A DNA stretch of 64,000 nt. Source: Erythrobacteraceae bacterium WH01K (lineage in GTDB: Bacteria > Pseudomonadota > Alphaproteobacteria > Sphingomonadales > Sphingomonadaceae). Shown piece by piece: positions 19,138 through 30,256 of this stretch. Location of the stretch: assembly GCA_027941995.1 (NCBI GenBank), contig CP115966.1, positions 1,116,001 to 1,180,000 on the forward strand, read 5' to 3'. How positions within the stretch are numbered: position 1 is the first letter of the stretch; each line of letters begins with the position of its first letter. The notes beneath the pieces were generated by a model, which was not told the origin of the DNA, searched no databases, and saw only the letters and a program-made list of their open reading frames with translations. The position numbers and the translations under genes are program-made.

Positions 19138-20855
19138 CTGCGATCCCGATGAACACGGCCATCTCCATCGGCCGCGCGCGGCCCGTGACTCAGCGCCACG
19201 AAGCGGTGCTGGTCGCCCGGATGCGCGTGTTGCTGGTCGCGGTCCTGTTCGCGCTGGTCGCCCTGGCGGCGCTCGTGCGGATCGTGTGGCTCGGCATCGG
19301 CGGCAGCATGACGGGGCCGGCTTCGCTGGAAGAGGCGCTGCTGCCCCAGCGCGGCGAAATCGTCGACCGGAACGGCATGCCGATGGCGCGCAACTTCCCC
19401 GCCCGTGCGCTCTGGTTCAATCCCGATGCGATGGGCGATGGCGGCGAGCCGCTGGTACGCCCCGCCAGCGTCATTGCGAGCGAGATCGCTGAGATTTTCC
19501 CCGACCTGGACAAGGCGACCGTCGAACGGCGCCTGACCAGCGGCAAGGCCGGCTACATTCGCCGCCGTGTATTGCCGGAAGAGGCGAACAGGCTCCACGC
19601 GCTGGGCGAGCTGGCGCTGGAAATGCCGGAGGAGACGGATCGCCATTACCCGCAAGGCTCGCTCGGCGCGCACGTGCTGGGTTATGTGACGCATGATGGC
19701 GAGGGCCGCGTTGGCATGGAGCAGGTGCTGCAGGAGCGCCTGACCGATTCCGCCCGCCGGGGTGAAGCGGTCGAATTGTCGCTCGACATGCGGGTGCAGG
19801 GCGCTCTGGAAGACGAATTGCGCCGCGGCATGCTGTCGACCAATGCGATGGGCGCGGCAGGCATCGTGCTGGACGTCGATACGGGCGAGGTCATGGCTCT
19901 GGCCTCGCTGCCGGAATTCGATCCCAACAAGATGGATCGCCGCGTCGTGGATTACGAATTCAACCGTGTGACCAACCAGGTTTACGAACTGGGTTCGACG
20001 TTCAAGCCGCTGAGCGTGGCGGCCGCCATCGATGCCGGGGTCGTGCGCGATTTCTCGAAGCGGTGGAATGCGCGCCCGGTCGAAATTTCCAACGCGACGC
20101 TGAAGGACAGCCATTTCCTTGGCGACAGCCTGAACGTGCCCGAGGCGCTGATCCATTCGTCGAACACCGTGACGGCGCGTATCGCCGACGCGCTGGGCGC
20201 CGAAAAGATGCGCCGGACGCTGATGGACCTGGGCATGCACGAGCGCCCCTATATCGAGCTCCCCGCGCGCGGCCATCCGATCTGGCCCGGCGACAACTGG
20301 CCGCGCATCCGTAACATGACGGTCAGCTATGGTCACGGTGTCGCGGTCACGCCGCTGCATCTCGCCAGCGCCTATGCCGCGATGGTCAACGGCGGCATCT
20401 GGCGCCCGGCAACGCTGAACAAGCTGGAAGCGGGCAAGGCCCCGCGCGGTCGCCGCGTCTTCAAGGAATCGACCAGTTCGCGGATGCGCCAGCTGCTGCG
20501 CATGATCTCGATCTACGGCACGGGCAAGAACGCGGATGCCGTCGGCTACCGCGTGGGCGGCAAGACGGGCTCGGCGGAAAAGCCGGGCCGACGGGGCTAC
20601 CGCGAGACCAGCCTCGTCTCGACTTTCGCGGCAGCGTTTCCGATGGACAATCCGCGCTATGTCATCGTCGCCATGCTGGACGAGCCCAAGGGCACGCATG
20701 CCAGTTCGTTCCAGCGCACCGCCGCATGGAATGCCGCGCCCGTGGTCGGCCGGCTGGTCCCGCGCATCGGCCCGCTGCTGGGCGTGCGGCCGGATACGAC
20801 CCGCGATGTCGATATTTCCGACCTCAGGCCGCTGGTTCCGGGAGGTCGTACATGA
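19134..20855 (+). CDS. ftsI: Peptidoglycan transpeptidase FtsI (PBP3, penicillin-binding protein)
   Basis: FtsI crosslinks septal peptidoglycan together with FtsW. It has 573 residues with one N-terminal transmembrane helix (about 31-50), a pedestal domain with RGEIVDRNGMPMA, and the transpeptidase domain. The active-site motifs are GSTFKPLS (SxxK, nucleophile Ser), SSNTV (SxN) and VGGKTGSAEK (KTG). The start ATG lies in the ftsL stop (ATGA) and the stop in the murE start (ATGA). The length and domain order are typical. Confidence 0.96.
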   Translation: MTAIPMNTAISIGRARPVTQRHEAVLVARMRVLLVAVLFALVALAALVRIVWLGIGGSMTGPASLEEALLPQRGEIVDRNGMPMARNFPARALWFNPDAMGDGGEPLVRPASVIASEIAEIFPDLDKATVERRLTSGKAGYIRRRVLPEEANRLHALGELALEMPEETDRHYPQGSLGAHVLGYVTHDGEGRVGMEQVLQERLTDSARRGEAVELSLDMRVQGALEDELRRGMLSTNAMGAAGIVLDVDTGEVMALASLPEFDPNKMDRRVVDYEFNRVTNQVYELGSTFKPLSVAAAIDAGVVRDFSKRWNARPVEISNATLKDSHFLGDSLNVPEALIHSSNTVTARIADALGAEKMRRTLMDLGMHERPYIELPARGHPIWPGDNWPRIRNMTVSYGHGVAVTPLHLASAYAAMVNGGIWRPATLNKLEAGKAPRGRRVFKESTSSRMRQLLRMISIYGTGKNADAVGYRVGGKTGSAEKPGRRGYRETSLVSTFAAAFPMDNPRYVIVAMLDEPKGTHASSFQRTAAWNAAPVVGRLVPRIGPLLGVRPDTTRDVDISDLRPLVPGGRT

Positions 20856-22345
20856 AGCTGGGTAAACTCGCCGAAGCCGCAGGTGTTGCGCTCACGCAAG
20901 AGTCCGACCGGAACGTGACCGGCTTCGCCATAGACAATCGCAAGGTTGCGCCGGGCACCATCTTCGGAGCGTTCCAGGGCAGCACTGTCAACGGCGAGGA
21001 TTTTATTCCGCAGGCAATCGAAGCCGGGGCCGTCGCGGTCGTCGCCCGGCCGGAGGCAGAGGTGAGCGGCGCGGTCCATATCGCGGATCCCGCCCCCCGC
21101 CGGGCGTTTGCCGCACTGGCCGCACAATTCTTCCGCCCTGTGCCCGGCACGATCGTTGCGGTCACCGGGACCAATGGGAAGACATCCTGCGCCGAAATGA
21201 CGCGCCAGCTATGGCGCATGGCCGGCGAACGGGCGGCCAGCATCGGAACGCTGGGCGTAACCACGCCGGATGAAAGCGTTTCCACCGGGCTGACCACGCC
21301 AGATATCGTGACCTTCCTCGGCAATATGAGCGGCCTCGCGCGGGAAGGCGTTACCCATGTGGCTTACGAGGCATCGAGCCACGGTCTCTCGCAGTACCGG
21401 AATGAAGGACTGCCCGTTGCCGCCGGTGCCTTCACCAATTTCAGCCGCGACCATCTCGATTACCACGCCTCGATGGAAGAGTATTTCGAGGCCAAGATGC
21501 GGCTGTTCGACGAAGTCGTGATGCGCGGCGGCAAGGCCATCGTGTGGACCGGCGACGAATGGACGAAAAAGGCGGCCGAGCGGGCGAAAGCCAACGGGCT
21601 GGAAGTGCTGACGGTCGGCGACAGCGGCGATTTCATCCGCCTGCTGTCCCGGACGCCGACGCAGCTGGGACAGGAGCTGGAGGTCGAGCATGGCGGCGAG
21701 GTCCGGAAACTGCGCCTTCCGCTGATCGGAGCCTACCAGACGGCCAATGCGCTGACGTCTGCTGCGCTGGTGCTGGCAACCGGCGGCGATGCAGGCCGTG
21801 TCTGGGACGGCGTTTCGCGCCTCCAGCCGGTGCGCGGGCGGCTCGAACGCGCGGTGATCGCCCCGGGCGGGGCGCCGGTCTATGTCGATTACGCCCACAC
21901 GCCCGATGCGCTGGAAGCGGCGATCGAGGCCCTGCGTCCGCACGTGTCGGGCAGGCTCATCACCGTGTTCGGTGCAGGCGGCGACCGCGACCACGGGAAA
22001 CGCGCGCCAATGGGTGAAGTCGCCTCTCGGTTGTCGGACACGGTCATCGTCACCGACGACAATCCGCGCGGAGAAGATCCGGCCGCGATACGCGCAGCGG
22101 TTCTCGGCGGAGCGGGGGATAATGCCAGAGAGACGGGTGACCGGCGCGCGGCAATCCGACAAGCCATCGCGCTGGCGGGGAAGGACGACATCGTCCTCGT
22201 CGCGGGCAAGGGGCATGAAACGGGGCAGATTATCGGCGCAGGCGACGCGGTGCGCGTCCTGCCGTTCGACGATGTACAGGTGGCACGCGAATGCAGCGCG
22301 CCGGATGCCGGTGACGGCGCCCAATCCAATGCGGGACGTGATTGA
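20852..22345 (+). CDS. murE: UDP-MurNAc-L-Ala-D-Glu:meso-diaminopimelate ligase
   Basis: MurE adds the third residue of the stem peptide. It is 497 residues from ATG at 20852, overlapping the ftsI stop. ATP-binding GTNGKTSCAEM is near residue 110. The third domain has the DDNPRGEDP motif, whose Asn and Arg select meso-diaminopimelate over lysine, so this organism has DAP-type peptidoglycan as expected for a Gram-negative. The carbamylated Lys lies in EAKMRLF. The next gene murF begins directly after the stop codon. Confidence 0.97.
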   Translation: MKLGKLAEAAGVALTQESDRNVTGFAIDNRKVAPGTIFGAFQGSTVNGEDFIPQAIEAGAVAVVARPEAEVSGAVHIADPAPRRAFAALAAQFFRPVPGTIVAVTGTNGKTSCAEMTRQLWRMAGERAASIGTLGVTTPDESVSTGLTTPDIVTFLGNMSGLAREGVTHVAYEASSHGLSQYRNEGLPVAAGAFTNFSRDHLDYHASMEEYFEAKMRLFDEVVMRGGKAIVWTGDEWTKKAAERAKANGLEVLTVGDSGDFIRLLSRTPTQLGQELEVEHGGEVRKLRLPLIGAYQTANALTSAALVLATGGDAGRVWDGVSRLQPVRGRLERAVIAPGGAPVYVDYAHTPDALEAAIEALRPHVSGRLITVFGAGGDRDHGKRAPMGEVASRLSDTVIVTDDNPRGEDPAAIRAAVLGGAGDNARETGDRRAAIRQAIALAGKDDIVLVAGKGHETGQIIGAGDAVRVLPFDDVQVARECSAPDAGDGAQSNAGRD

Positions 22346-23875
22346 ATGACTGCTAGCCCACTTCGCAAAGACCACGGCGCAGCGCCCCGGCATCCGGCCA
22401 TCAGGTCGTGGCCGCGCACGACGCGCGACCAATTGCCGCTGGCGCTGTGGTCCGCGGCAGAAATCGCCGAAGCCGTCGGCGGCACGGCGAGCGACGATTT
22501 CCAGTGCTCAGGCGTCGAAATGGACAGCCGGGACGTGCGCCCGGGCGACCTGTTCATTGCTCTGAAGGGCGAGGCGATGGACGGCCACGAATTCGTGGAC
22601 AAGGCCTTTGCCGCCGGTGCAGCCGCTGCCATCGTCGATCGTCCGGTCGACGGGCCCCACGTACTGGTTGGCGACACCACCGAGGCGCTCCACGCCCTGG
22701 CCCACCACGCGCGGGACCGTTCCTCAGCGAAGCGCATTGCGGTCACGGGCTCGGTCGGCAAGACCGGCGTCAAGGAGGCGATTTTCTCAGCCCTCGACCG
22801 GTCGAGCAGGGGCCACGCCCACCGTTCTGTCCGCAGCTACAACAACCATGTCGGCGTCCCTCTCAGCATGGCCCGGATGCCGGCGCGCAGCCGTTTCGGC
22901 ATTTTTGAGATGGGCATGAACAATGCGGGCGAGATACAGGGCCTGACCGCCAATGCGCGGCCTCATGTCGCCGTCGTGACGACCATCGCCCCGGCCCACA
23001 TCGAGAACCTCGGCAGCATGGAAGCGATCGCCGATGCCAAGGGCGAGATTTTCAGCGGCCTCGTCGAAGGCGGCACGGCGGTCATCCCCGCCGACAGCGA
23101 ATATTCCGCGCGCCTGATCGGCCACGCGGAAAAGGCGGGCGCGAAGGTCGTGACCTTCGGACGATCCGAGGGCGCGACGGTCCGCATCCTCGATGCCATT
23201 CCGGCGGCCAATGGCGGTTCGCTGGTCACCGCGCAGGTCGGCGACACGCGTCTGTGCTATTCCGTGGCCGAGCCCGGCGAACACTGGATCGCCAATTCCC
23301 TGTGCGTCCTGGCTGCCGTGCAAGCGGCGGGCGGCGATCTGGGCGCGGCGGGCCTCGCTCTCGCCGAACTCGGCGGCCTGAAGGGGCGCGGGGCGCGTCA
23401 CCAGCTGACCGTGCCGGGCGGCAAGGCGCTGCTGGTCGATGAGAGCTACAACGCAAACCCTGCGTCCATGCGAGCAACGCTGCGCCAACTTGGCCAGACG
23501 CCCGCGACGCGCCGGATCGCTGTGCTGGGCAGCATGAAGGAACTGGGCGATTTCGGCCCGGCCATGCACGCAGCGCTCGCCGACCCTCTGGTGGATGCGA
23601 AAATCGATTTCGCCATCCTGGTAGGGGAAGAGATGAAGGCTCTCGGCCAGGCGCTTTCCCGCGCCCGTGCGGGGGCGCTTTCGCAGGACATGGGGAAACC
23701 CGCAGGCGAGGCGCTTGGCAACATCCCCGCCTTCGCGCATTGCGAAGGGCCTGCCGAGGCAATCGCCGCGGTGGAAGAATACGGCCTCGCCGCTGGGGAC
23801 GCGATGCTGGTCAAGGGGTCCAATTCTGTCGGTCTCGGCAAATTGGTCGACCACTGGACCGCCCGCCGATCCTGA
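22346..23875 (+). CDS. murF: UDP-MurNAc-tripeptide:D-alanyl-D-alanine ligase
   Basis: MurF adds D-Ala-D-Ala to complete the UDP-MurNAc-pentapeptide. It has 509 residues. The conserved part begins at PLALWSAAEIAEAVGG (about residue 30), so the first 28 residues are an unusual basic extension or the real start is further downstream; no good downstream ATG is evident. ATP-binding TGSVGKTGVKEAI, EMGMNNAGEI and VDESYNANPASM are all present. The start immediately follows the murE stop. Confidence 0.95.
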   Translation: MTASPLRKDHGAAPRHPAIRSWPRTTRDQLPLALWSAAEIAEAVGGTASDDFQCSGVEMDSRDVRPGDLFIALKGEAMDGHEFVDKAFAAGAAAAIVDRPVDGPHVLVGDTTEALHALAHHARDRSSAKRIAVTGSVGKTGVKEAIFSALDRSSRGHAHRSVRSYNNHVGVPLSMARMPARSRFGIFEMGMNNAGEIQGLTANARPHVAVVTTIAPAHIENLGSMEAIADAKGEIFSGLVEGGTAVIPADSEYSARLIGHAEKAGAKVVTFGRSEGATVRILDAIPAANGGSLVTAQVGDTRLCYSVAEPGEHWIANSLCVLAAVQAAGGDLGAAGLALAELGGLKGRGARHQLTVPGGKALLVDESYNANPASMRATLRQLGQTPATRRIAVLGSMKELGDFGPAMHAALADPLVDAKIDFAILVGEEMKALGQALSRARAGALSQDMGKPAGEALGNIPAFAHCEGPAEAIAAVEEYGLAAGDAMLVKGSNSVGLGKLVDHWTARRS

Positions 23876-23907
23876 CGAAGCCCGGCAATGGAGGCCGATA
23901 AGCCAGA

Positions 23908-24978
23908 ATGCTTTACCTGCTAGCAGAATGGATGGAGTTCGAGGGACTGTTCAACCTCGTGCGCTACCAGACGTTCCGTGCCGGGGCGACGCTGATGACC
24001 GCGCTGGTGATCGGCCTGATCATCGGCCCGCGGCTGATCGACCTGCTGCGCGTGCGACAGGGGAAGGGGCAACCGATCCGCGAAGACGGGCCGCAGACCC
24101 ACCTGGCGAAAGTCGGGACGCCCACCATGGGCGGACTGATGATCCTGATTGCGCTGGCGCTCAGCCTGCTCATCTGGATGGACCTGTCCAACCCCTTCGT
24201 CTGGGCGTGTCTCGCCGTGACGGCCGGCTTCGGCCTGATCGGCTTCATGGACGATTACGACAAGGTGTCGAAGCGCAGCCACAAGGGTGTGTCGGGCAAG
24301 GTGCGCCTGCTGCTGGAATTCATCGTCGCGGGCATTGCCAGCTACATCATCGTCAGCCAGATCAATACCTGGCTCTACGTCCCGTTCGTATCGGACCGCG
24401 CGATACCGCTCGGCTGGGGTTATTACCTGTTTGCCGCGTTCGTGATCGTGGGCGCGGGCAATGCCGTGAACCTGACGGACGGGCTGGACGGCCTCGCCAT
24501 CATGCCGGTCATTATCGCCGCCGGGACCTTTGCGATCATCGCCTACCTGACAGGCCGCGTGGACTATTCCGAATATCTCGGCATTCCCCATGTGGAAGGC
24601 GCGGGGGAACTCGCGATATTCTGCGCCGCGATCATCGGTGCAGGCCTTGCCTTCCTGTGGTTCAACGCACCGCCTGCCGCCGTTTTCATGGGCGACACGG
24701 GCAGCCTTGCCCTTGGCGGGGCGCTGGGCGCGATTGCGGTTGCCAGCCACCACGAAATCGTGCTCGCCATCGTGGGCGGCCTGTTCGTGTTCGAGGCGCT
24801 GTCGGTCATCATCCAGGTCTTCTGGTTCAAGCGTACCGGCAAGCGCGTGTTTCGGATGGCGCCCATCCATCACCATTTCGAACAGCTGGGCTGGAGCGAG
24901 AGCAAGGTCGTGATCCGGTTCTGGATCATCGCCATCGTCCTCGCGATTATCGGCCTCGCCACGCTGAAGCTGCGGTGA
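23908..24978 (+). CDS. mraY: Phospho-MurNAc-pentapeptide transferase
   Basis: MraY makes lipid I by moving phospho-MurNAc-pentapeptide onto undecaprenyl phosphate at the inner membrane. It has 356 residues and about ten transmembrane helices. The family motifs are [33 protein letters not shown] (catalytic Asp pair), [10 protein letters not shown] and [11 protein letters not shown]. The length matches the E. coli protein (360). It starts 32 bases after murF, the longest gap within the cluster before ftsZ. Confidence 0.97.
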   Translation: MLYLLAEWMEFEGLFNLVRYQTFRAGATLMTALVIGLIIGPRLIDLLRVRQGKGQPIREDGPQTHLAKVGTPTMGGLMILIALALSLLIWMDLSNPFVWACLAVTAGFGLIGFMDDYDKVSKRSHKGVSGKVRLLLEFIVAGIASYIIVSQINTWLYVPFVSDRAIPLGWGYYLFAAFVIVGAGNAVNLTDGLDGLAIMPVIIAAGTFAIIAYLTGRVDYSEYLGIPHVEGAGELAIFCAAIIGAGLAFLWFNAPPAAVFMGDTGSLALGGALGAIAVASHHEIVLAIVGGLFVFEALSVIIQVFWFKRTGKRVFRMAPIHHHFEQLGWSESKVVIRFWIIAIVLAIIGLATLKLR

Positions 24979-24985
24979 CGGCCGC

Positions 24986-26371
24986 GTGATCACCTCGCCC
25001 GCCTTTTCCGGGAAGCGCTATGCCGTTCTCGGCCTCGCCCGCTCGGGAATGGCGGCAGCGGAGGCTTTGCTCGCCAGCGGGGCGCAGGTCACCGCGTGGG
25101 ACCGGCAGGAAGAGCCGCGCGCGCTGCTGGAAGGGCGGGCCGACATTGCCGACCCGCTGACGCTGGACCTGACCGGCTATGATGGCATCGTCGTGTCCCC
25201 CGGTGTGCCGCTGAACACGCATCCGATTGCGGATCACGCTGAACGGTTCGGGGTCCCGGTCATCGGTGACATCGAACTGTTCGCGCAGGCCCGTGCCGAT
25301 CTGCCGCCGCACCGCGTCATCGGCATTACCGGGACCAACGGCAAATCCACCACCACCGCATTGACTGCGCATATCCTCGACCATGCCGGGGTGCCCTGCC
25401 GGATGGGCGGCAATATCGGCGTGCCCGTTCTGGGGGAGGAGCCGCTGGTGCCGGGAGACAGCGGGACGGGCGTCTACGTGCTGGAACTGTCGAGTTACCA
25501 GATCGACCTGACCCGCTCCCTCGCCTGCGAGGCGGCCGTATTGCTGAATGTCACGCCCGACCATCTCGACCGCTATGACGGGTTCGAGGCCTACGCCTTT
25601 TCCAAGGGGCGGCTTATGGCGATGCAGGGTAGCGGACAGTTCGCGGCCTATGGCTGCCAGGATGCCACCACCCGCGCAATGCGGCAGGCAGAGCAGGCGC
25701 GGCGCGGGGACAGCCTGGCGGTCTGCCTCGAGCCTGGCCGTCTTGCTGAACTCCAACCGGACTGGCCTGCCCTGCAAGGGCCTCATAACCTCCAGAACGC
25801 AGCCGCAGCGATCACTCTGGCCGAGGTCATGGGCGTCCGCCGCGAACAGTGGGAACCGGCCGTGCGGACCTTTCGCGGCCTGCCCCACCGGATGGAAGTC
25901 GTGTGCGAATGCGATGGTATCCTCTTCGTCAATGACAGCAAGGCGACCAATCCCGCCTCTGCCGCGCCTGCGCTGGCCGCCTGGCCTGCCGGGGACAATG
26001 CGCGCATCCACTGGATCGTGGGCGGTCTGGCGAAGGAAGACGGGCTGGGCGAATGTGAAGAGCAACTGGCCAATGTCGCCCATGCCTACACCATCGGCGA
26101 GGCGGGGCCGCGGTTTGCCGAACTGCTGGACGGCCGCGTTCCGGTCGAGCGGTCCGAACTGATCTGCGAAGCGGTGAAGCAGGCCTTCGCCGCCGCGGGG
26201 CCTGGCGATGTCGTGCTGCTGTCCCCCGCCTGCGCCAGCTTCGACCAGTTTCGCGATTTCGAGAAGCGGGGCGAGCATTTCCGCTCCATCGTCGGCGCCC
26301 TGACCGGCTGCGAAGTACCCGCCGGCAGCGAGCCGAGCCTCACGAAGGCCGCGGAAGGGACGCAATCATGA
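24986..26371 (+). CDS. murD: UDP-MurNAc-L-alanine:D-glutamate ligase
   Basis: MurD adds the second residue, D-glutamate. It has 461 residues from a GTG at 24986, seven bases after the mraY stop; the ribosome binding site is weak. N-terminal Rossmann motif VLGLARSGMAAAEAL binds the UDP substrate, ATP-binding is GTNGKSTTTAL and the C-terminal domain has NDSKATNPASAAPAL and LLSPACASFDQF. The stop codon overlaps the ftsW start (ATGA). Confidence 0.96.
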   Translation: MITSPAFSGKRYAVLGLARSGMAAAEALLASGAQVTAWDRQEEPRALLEGRADIADPLTLDLTGYDGIVVSPGVPLNTHPIADHAERFGVPVIGDIELFAQARADLPPHRVIGITGTNGKSTTTALTAHILDHAGVPCRMGGNIGVPVLGEEPLVPGDSGTGVYVLELSSYQIDLTRSLACEAAVLLNVTPDHLDRYDGFEAYAFSKGRLMAMQGSGQFAAYGCQDATTRAMRQAEQARRGDSLAVCLEPGRLAELQPDWPALQGPHNLQNAAAAITLAEVMGVRREQWEPAVRTFRGLPHRMEVVCECDGILFVNDSKATNPASAAPALAAWPAGDNARIHWIVGGLAKEDGLGECEEQLANVAHAYTIGEAGPRFAELLDGRVPVERSELICEAVKQAFAAAGPGDVVLLSPACASFDQFRDFEKRGEHFRSIVGALTGCEVPAGSEPSLTKAAEGTQS

Positions 26372-27594
26372 GTGCGCCAGCCCATATCCGCGCCGCACAG
26401 GGGCGCCCGGGCGGCACGGTCGACCGCTTCGGGGGAACCCGGACATCGGATTTCAAGATCTGGTGGCGCGAGGTGGACCGTGTCCTCCTGTTCCTCGTCC
26501 TTGTCCTGATGGCCATCGGCGCTGCGGCCGTGGCGGCGGCATCGCCTGCCACGGCACGCCGCCTGTCGACGTCGGAAGTGCGCCTGGACGACCTGCATTT
26601 CTACTGGATCCACATGCGCTGGCAGGTCGTCGGGCTCGCCGTGATGCTGGGCGCGTCTTTCCTGAGCCGCGACAGCGCGCGGCGTATCGGCGTGGTGCTG
26701 GCAGTCGCCATGATCGGCGCGCTGATGCTGGTCCCGCTGATCGGACACGAAGTGAACGGCGCGAAACGCTGGATCAGGTTGGGCATCGGTTTCCAGCCGA
26801 GCGAATTCCTGAAACCGGGATTCGCCATTCTGCTGGCATGGATCTTGAGCTGGCGTCTGCGCGATCCGGGGCTTCCCGTACTGGCGATCGTGTCGGGCGT
26901 CGCGGCCTTTGTCGGGATGCTGCTGATGCTGCAGCCCAATCTTGGCGCGACGATCCTGTTCGGCGGGGTGTGGTTCGTGCTCGTGATGCTGTCCGGCGTA
27001 TCGTTCAAGAAGATCGCCATGCTCGTCGGCGGCGGCGTGGGCCTGCTCGTGCTCGCCTATTTCACCTACGACAATGCGCGGCACCGTATCGATGCGTTCC
27101 TGGGCGGCGGTACCGCCTATGACCAGGTCGATCTTGCCAGCCGCACGCTTATGTCGGGCGGCTGGACGGGGGCGGGCTTCTGGCTCGGCACACGCAAGAT
27201 GACGCTGCCCGAGGCGCATACCGACTACATCTTCTCCGTCATCGGGGAAGAGTTCGGCCTGATCTGGTGCGCGATGATCGTTATTCTCTACCTCGCCATT
27301 GTCGGGCGGGCGCTGGTGCGGCTGGCGGACGAGGAGAATCTGTTCGCCTTGCTCGCCGCTGCTGGACTGACCGTACAGATCGGCGGGCAGGCCTTCATCA
27401 ACATCATGGTGAATTTGCAGCTTTTCCCGTCCAAGGGAATGACATTGCCGCTTGTCAGCTATGGTGGTTCGTCGACCATCGCGGTAGGTCTGACAGTCGG
27501 GCTGCTGCTTGCTATGACGCGGCGCAACCCGTTCCTGACCCGTGAGACACCGGGGATGGCTTCCCTCTTGTCCGACAAGGATCACAATCGATGA
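26368..27594 (+). CDS. ftsW: Septal peptidoglycan glycosyltransferase FtsW (SEDS family)
   Basis: FtsW polymerises lipid II at the division site in partnership with FtsI. It has 408 residues with about ten transmembrane helices after an amphipathic cytoplasmic N-terminus of about 40 residues. Family motifs include GAKRWIRLGIGFQPSEFLKPGF, VGEEFG-like VIGEEFGLIW and PLVSYGGSSTIA. Start and stop overlap murD and murG by four bases each. A RodA identity is excluded by the position and by the extended N-terminus typical of FtsW. Confidence 0.94.
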   Translation: MSAPAHIRAAQGRPGGTVDRFGGTRTSDFKIWWREVDRVLLFLVLVLMAIGAAAVAAASPATARRLSTSEVRLDDLHFYWIHMRWQVVGLAVMLGASFLSRDSARRIGVVLAVAMIGALMLVPLIGHEVNGAKRWIRLGIGFQPSEFLKPGFAILLAWILSWRLRDPGLPVLAIVSGVAAFVGMLLMLQPNLGATILFGGVWFVLVMLSGVSFKKIAMLVGGGVGLLVLAYFTYDNARHRIDAFLGGGTAYDQVDLASRTLMSGGWTGAGFWLGTRKMTLPEAHTDYIFSVIGEEFGLIWCAMIVILYLAIVGRALVRLADEENLFALLAAAGLTVQIGGQAFINIMVNLQLFPSKGMTLPLVSYGGSSTIAVGLTVGLLLAMTRRNPFLTRETPGMASLLSDKDHNR

Positions 27595-28826
27595 GCAGTG
27601 CTGCGCCCACCGGCGCCAACCGCCATTATGTACTCGCAGCCGGCGGGACCGGCGGACACATGCTGCCCGCCTTCGCGCTGGCGACCGAGCTGGAACGCCG
27701 CGGCCACCATGTCGCGCTGGTCACCGATGCACGCGGAGCGAAGATCCCGGGCAAGCCGGACTTCCTTCCTGCCCATGTCATTCCGGCAGGCCGTTTCGGC
27801 AAGAACCCGCTGCGCTGGCCGGGCGGGCTGAAGGCCCTGTGGCAGGGCCGCAAGATGGCGCTGCGCCTGTTCGAGAGTTTCCAGCCCAGTGCCGTCATCG
27901 GCTTCGGCGGATACCCAGCAGCGCCCGCCCTGCTGGCGGCGACCTCTGCCGGCATTCCCAGCCTCGTGCATGAACAGAACGCGGTGCTGGGCCGCGTGAA
28001 CCGCCTGCTGGCCGGCCGGGTGCAGGCGATTGCGACCGCCTATCCGGAAATCGAGCGGCTGGCGGACAAGCATCAGGGCAAGGTCCATCTGGTCGGCAAT
28101 CCGGTGCGGGCCGAGGTCCGGACCCTGCGCGAGCAAGAATTTCCCGCCGCGAGCGAGGACGGCCTGCTCAAGGTGCTGGTGACCGGCGGCAGCCAGGGCG
28201 CGCGCATCCTGTCGCAGGTTGTGCCCGACGGGCTCGCCATGCTGCCGCCAGCCCTGCAGCAGCGGCTGCAGGTAACGCAGCAGTGCCGCCCGGAAGACCT
28301 CGACGCCGTGCGCGAGCGGTATCGCAGCCACGATATACCGGCGGAACTGGGAACCTATTTCGAGGACATGGCCTCGCGCCTTGCCGATGCGCATGTCTTC
28401 ATCGGGCGCGCCGGTGCATCCACCATCGCGGAGCTGACCGCGGTGGGCCGTCCCGCCATACTGGTCCCGCTCGCCATCGCGACCGACGATCACCAGGCGG
28501 CGAACACCCGCGAAATGGTCAAGGCCGGCGGCGCACGCATGATCCGCGAGGATAATTTCAACGCGAAGGAACTGGCCAAGCAGGTGCAGGCCCTCGGCCA
28601 GAGGCCGGATACCCTGGCCAATGCGGCCCATGCGGCATGGAATTGCGGCCGCCCTCGCGCTGTCGAGGATCTGGCAGACCTGCTCGAAAGCTTCGGCGGG
28701 GCGGACATGATGGACGTGATCAAGGTGGGCGCGAACAATGCGCGCGGGGCATCGCAGGGGGTGCCCGTCGGTCAGGGCGCGTCGGCGCGAACGGCTACGG
28801 AAGCGGACAGAAAGGCGAATGGCTGA
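27591..28826 (+). CDS. murG: Undecaprenyl-PP-MurNAc-pentapeptide GlcNAc transferase
   Basis: MurG converts lipid I to lipid II on the cytoplasmic face of the membrane. It has 411 residues. The GT28 fold motifs are [16 protein letters not shown] near the N-terminus, [24 protein letters not shown] and, in the C-terminal donor domain, [11 protein letters not shown] and [12 protein letters not shown]. About 40 residues beyond the usual C-terminus are low complexity (Gly/Ala/Asn-rich). The start overlaps the ftsW stop (ATGA); the stop overlaps the murC start by one base (TGATG). Confidence 0.96.
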   Translation: MSSAAPTGANRHYVLAAGGTGGHMLPAFALATELERRGHHVALVTDARGAKIPGKPDFLPAHVIPAGRFGKNPLRWPGGLKALWQGRKMALRLFESFQPSAVIGFGGYPAAPALLAATSAGIPSLVHEQNAVLGRVNRLLAGRVQAIATAYPEIERLADKHQGKVHLVGNPVRAEVRTLREQEFPAASEDGLLKVLVTGGSQGARILSQVVPDGLAMLPPALQQRLQVTQQCRPEDLDAVRERYRSHDIPAELGTYFEDMASRLADAHVFIGRAGASTIAELTAVGRPAILVPLAIATDDHQAANTREMVKAGGARMIREDNFNAKELAKQVQALGQRPDTLANAAHAAWNCGRPRAVEDLADLLESFGGADMMDVIKVGANNARGASQGVPVGQGASARTATEADRKANG

Positions 28827-30256
28827 TGCGCGGCGTCCCCACAGATATCGGTGTGGTCCATTTCGTCGGCATTGGCGGGATCGGCATGTCCGGCATTGCC
28901 GAGGTGATGCACAATCTCGGCTACACCGTGCAGGGCAGCGACCTCAACGAAGGCCACACGGTCGACCGCCTGCGCGAACGCGGGATCGCGGTGAAGATCG
29001 GCCACGCGAAGGAGAACGTGGAAGGGGCCAGCGTGGTCGTCACTTCCACCGCGGTGCGCCGGACGAACCCCGAAGTCGCCGCTGCGCTGGAAAGCCGCAC
29101 GCCGGTCGTTCGCCGTGCCGAAATGCTGGCCGAACTGATGCGGCTGAAAAGCACCATCGCCGTTGCCGGCACCCACGGCAAGACGACGACGACCAGCATG
29201 GTCGCGGCGCTGCTCGATTGCGGCAATATCGATCCGACCGTGATCAATGGCGGCATCATTGAGCAGTACGGATCGAATGCGCGCCTCGGCGACAGCGACT
29301 GGATGGTGGTCGAGGCGGACGAGAGCGATGGCAGCTTCCTGCGGCTGGACGGGACGATCGCGGTCGTCACGAATATCGATCCCGAGCATCTCGACCATTA
29401 TGGCGATTTCGACGGGGTGAAGCGCGCCTTCGTCGAGTTCATCCACAATGTCCCCTTTTACGGCGCGGCGATCCTGTGCATCGACCATCCCGAGGTGCAG
29501 GCAGTCATCGGAAATGTCCGCGACCGCCGCGTGGTCACTTACGGTTTCTCCCTGCAGGCCGATATCTGCGGAGTGAACATCCGCCCCGACGAAGGCGGGA
29601 ATACCTTCGATGTCATCGTGCGACAGCGGGGCGAGGAAGATCGCCGGATCGAAGGCGTGCGCCTGCCGATGCCCGGCCGTCACAATGTCCAGAACGCGCT
29701 CGCCGCGATTGCCGTCGCGATAGAAATGGGCTGTCCGGACGAAGTCATCTGCAACGGCTTCGGCAGCTTCGGCGGTGTCCGCCGCCGTTTCAGCCGGGTG
29801 GGCACGGTTCCGGTCGATGGCGGCGAAGTCCAGATCATCGACGATTACGCGCACCACCCGGTGGAAATCACGGCCGTTCTCGGCGCAGCGCGCGAAAGCG
29901 CTGGTGCCAGTGGGGGCCGCGTCATCGCGGTCATGCAGCCGCATCGCTATTCGCGCCTCGGCGACCTGATGGACGATTTCCAGAGCTGCTTCAACGAAGC
30001 GGACACGGTCTATGTCACTCCCGTCTATGCCGCCGGGGAAGACCCGGTCGAAGGCGTGGATAGCGAGGCGCTGGTGACAGGGATGCGATCGCGCGGTCAC
30101 CGCGACGCATCGACAGTCGCGGACCACGCAGACCTGGCAGGCCGGCTGGCGGACAAGGCGCAGGCCGGCGATATCGTCGTGTGCCTCGGCGCGGGCGATA
30201 TCACGAAATGGGCCGCCACCCTTGCGGACGCCGTCAGCGCGGAGCGTGCGGCATGA
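28826..30256 (+). CDS. murC: UDP-N-acetylmuramate:L-alanine ligase
   Basis: MurC adds the first amino acid of the stem peptide. It has 476 residues from ATG at 28826 ([23 protein letters not shown]). ATP-binding motif is [14 protein letters not shown], with [23 protein letters not shown] and [10 protein letters not shown] in the expected order. The frame is open upstream of the start but that part overlaps murG. It is coupled to murG (one-base overlap) and to murB (ATGA). Confidence 0.97.
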   Translation: MRGVPTDIGVVHFVGIGGIGMSGIAEVMHNLGYTVQGSDLNEGHTVDRLRERGIAVKIGHAKENVEGASVVVTSTAVRRTNPEVAAALESRTPVVRRAEMLAELMRLKSTIAVAGTHGKTTTTSMVAALLDCGNIDPTVINGGIIEQYGSNARLGDSDWMVVEADESDGSFLRLDGTIAVVTNIDPEHLDHYGDFDGVKRAFVEFIHNVPFYGAAILCIDHPEVQAVIGNVRDRRVVTYGFSLQADICGVNIRPDEGGNTFDVIVRQRGEEDRRIEGVRLPMPGRHNVQNALAAIAVAIEMGCPDEVICNGFGSFGGVRRRFSRVGTVPVDGGEVQIIDDYAHHPVEITAVLGAARESAGASGGRVIAVMQPHRYSRLGDLMDDFQSCFNEADTVYVTPVYAAGEDPVEGVDSEALVTGMRSRGHRDASTVADHADLAGRLADKAQAGDIVVCLGAGDITKWAATLADAVSAERAA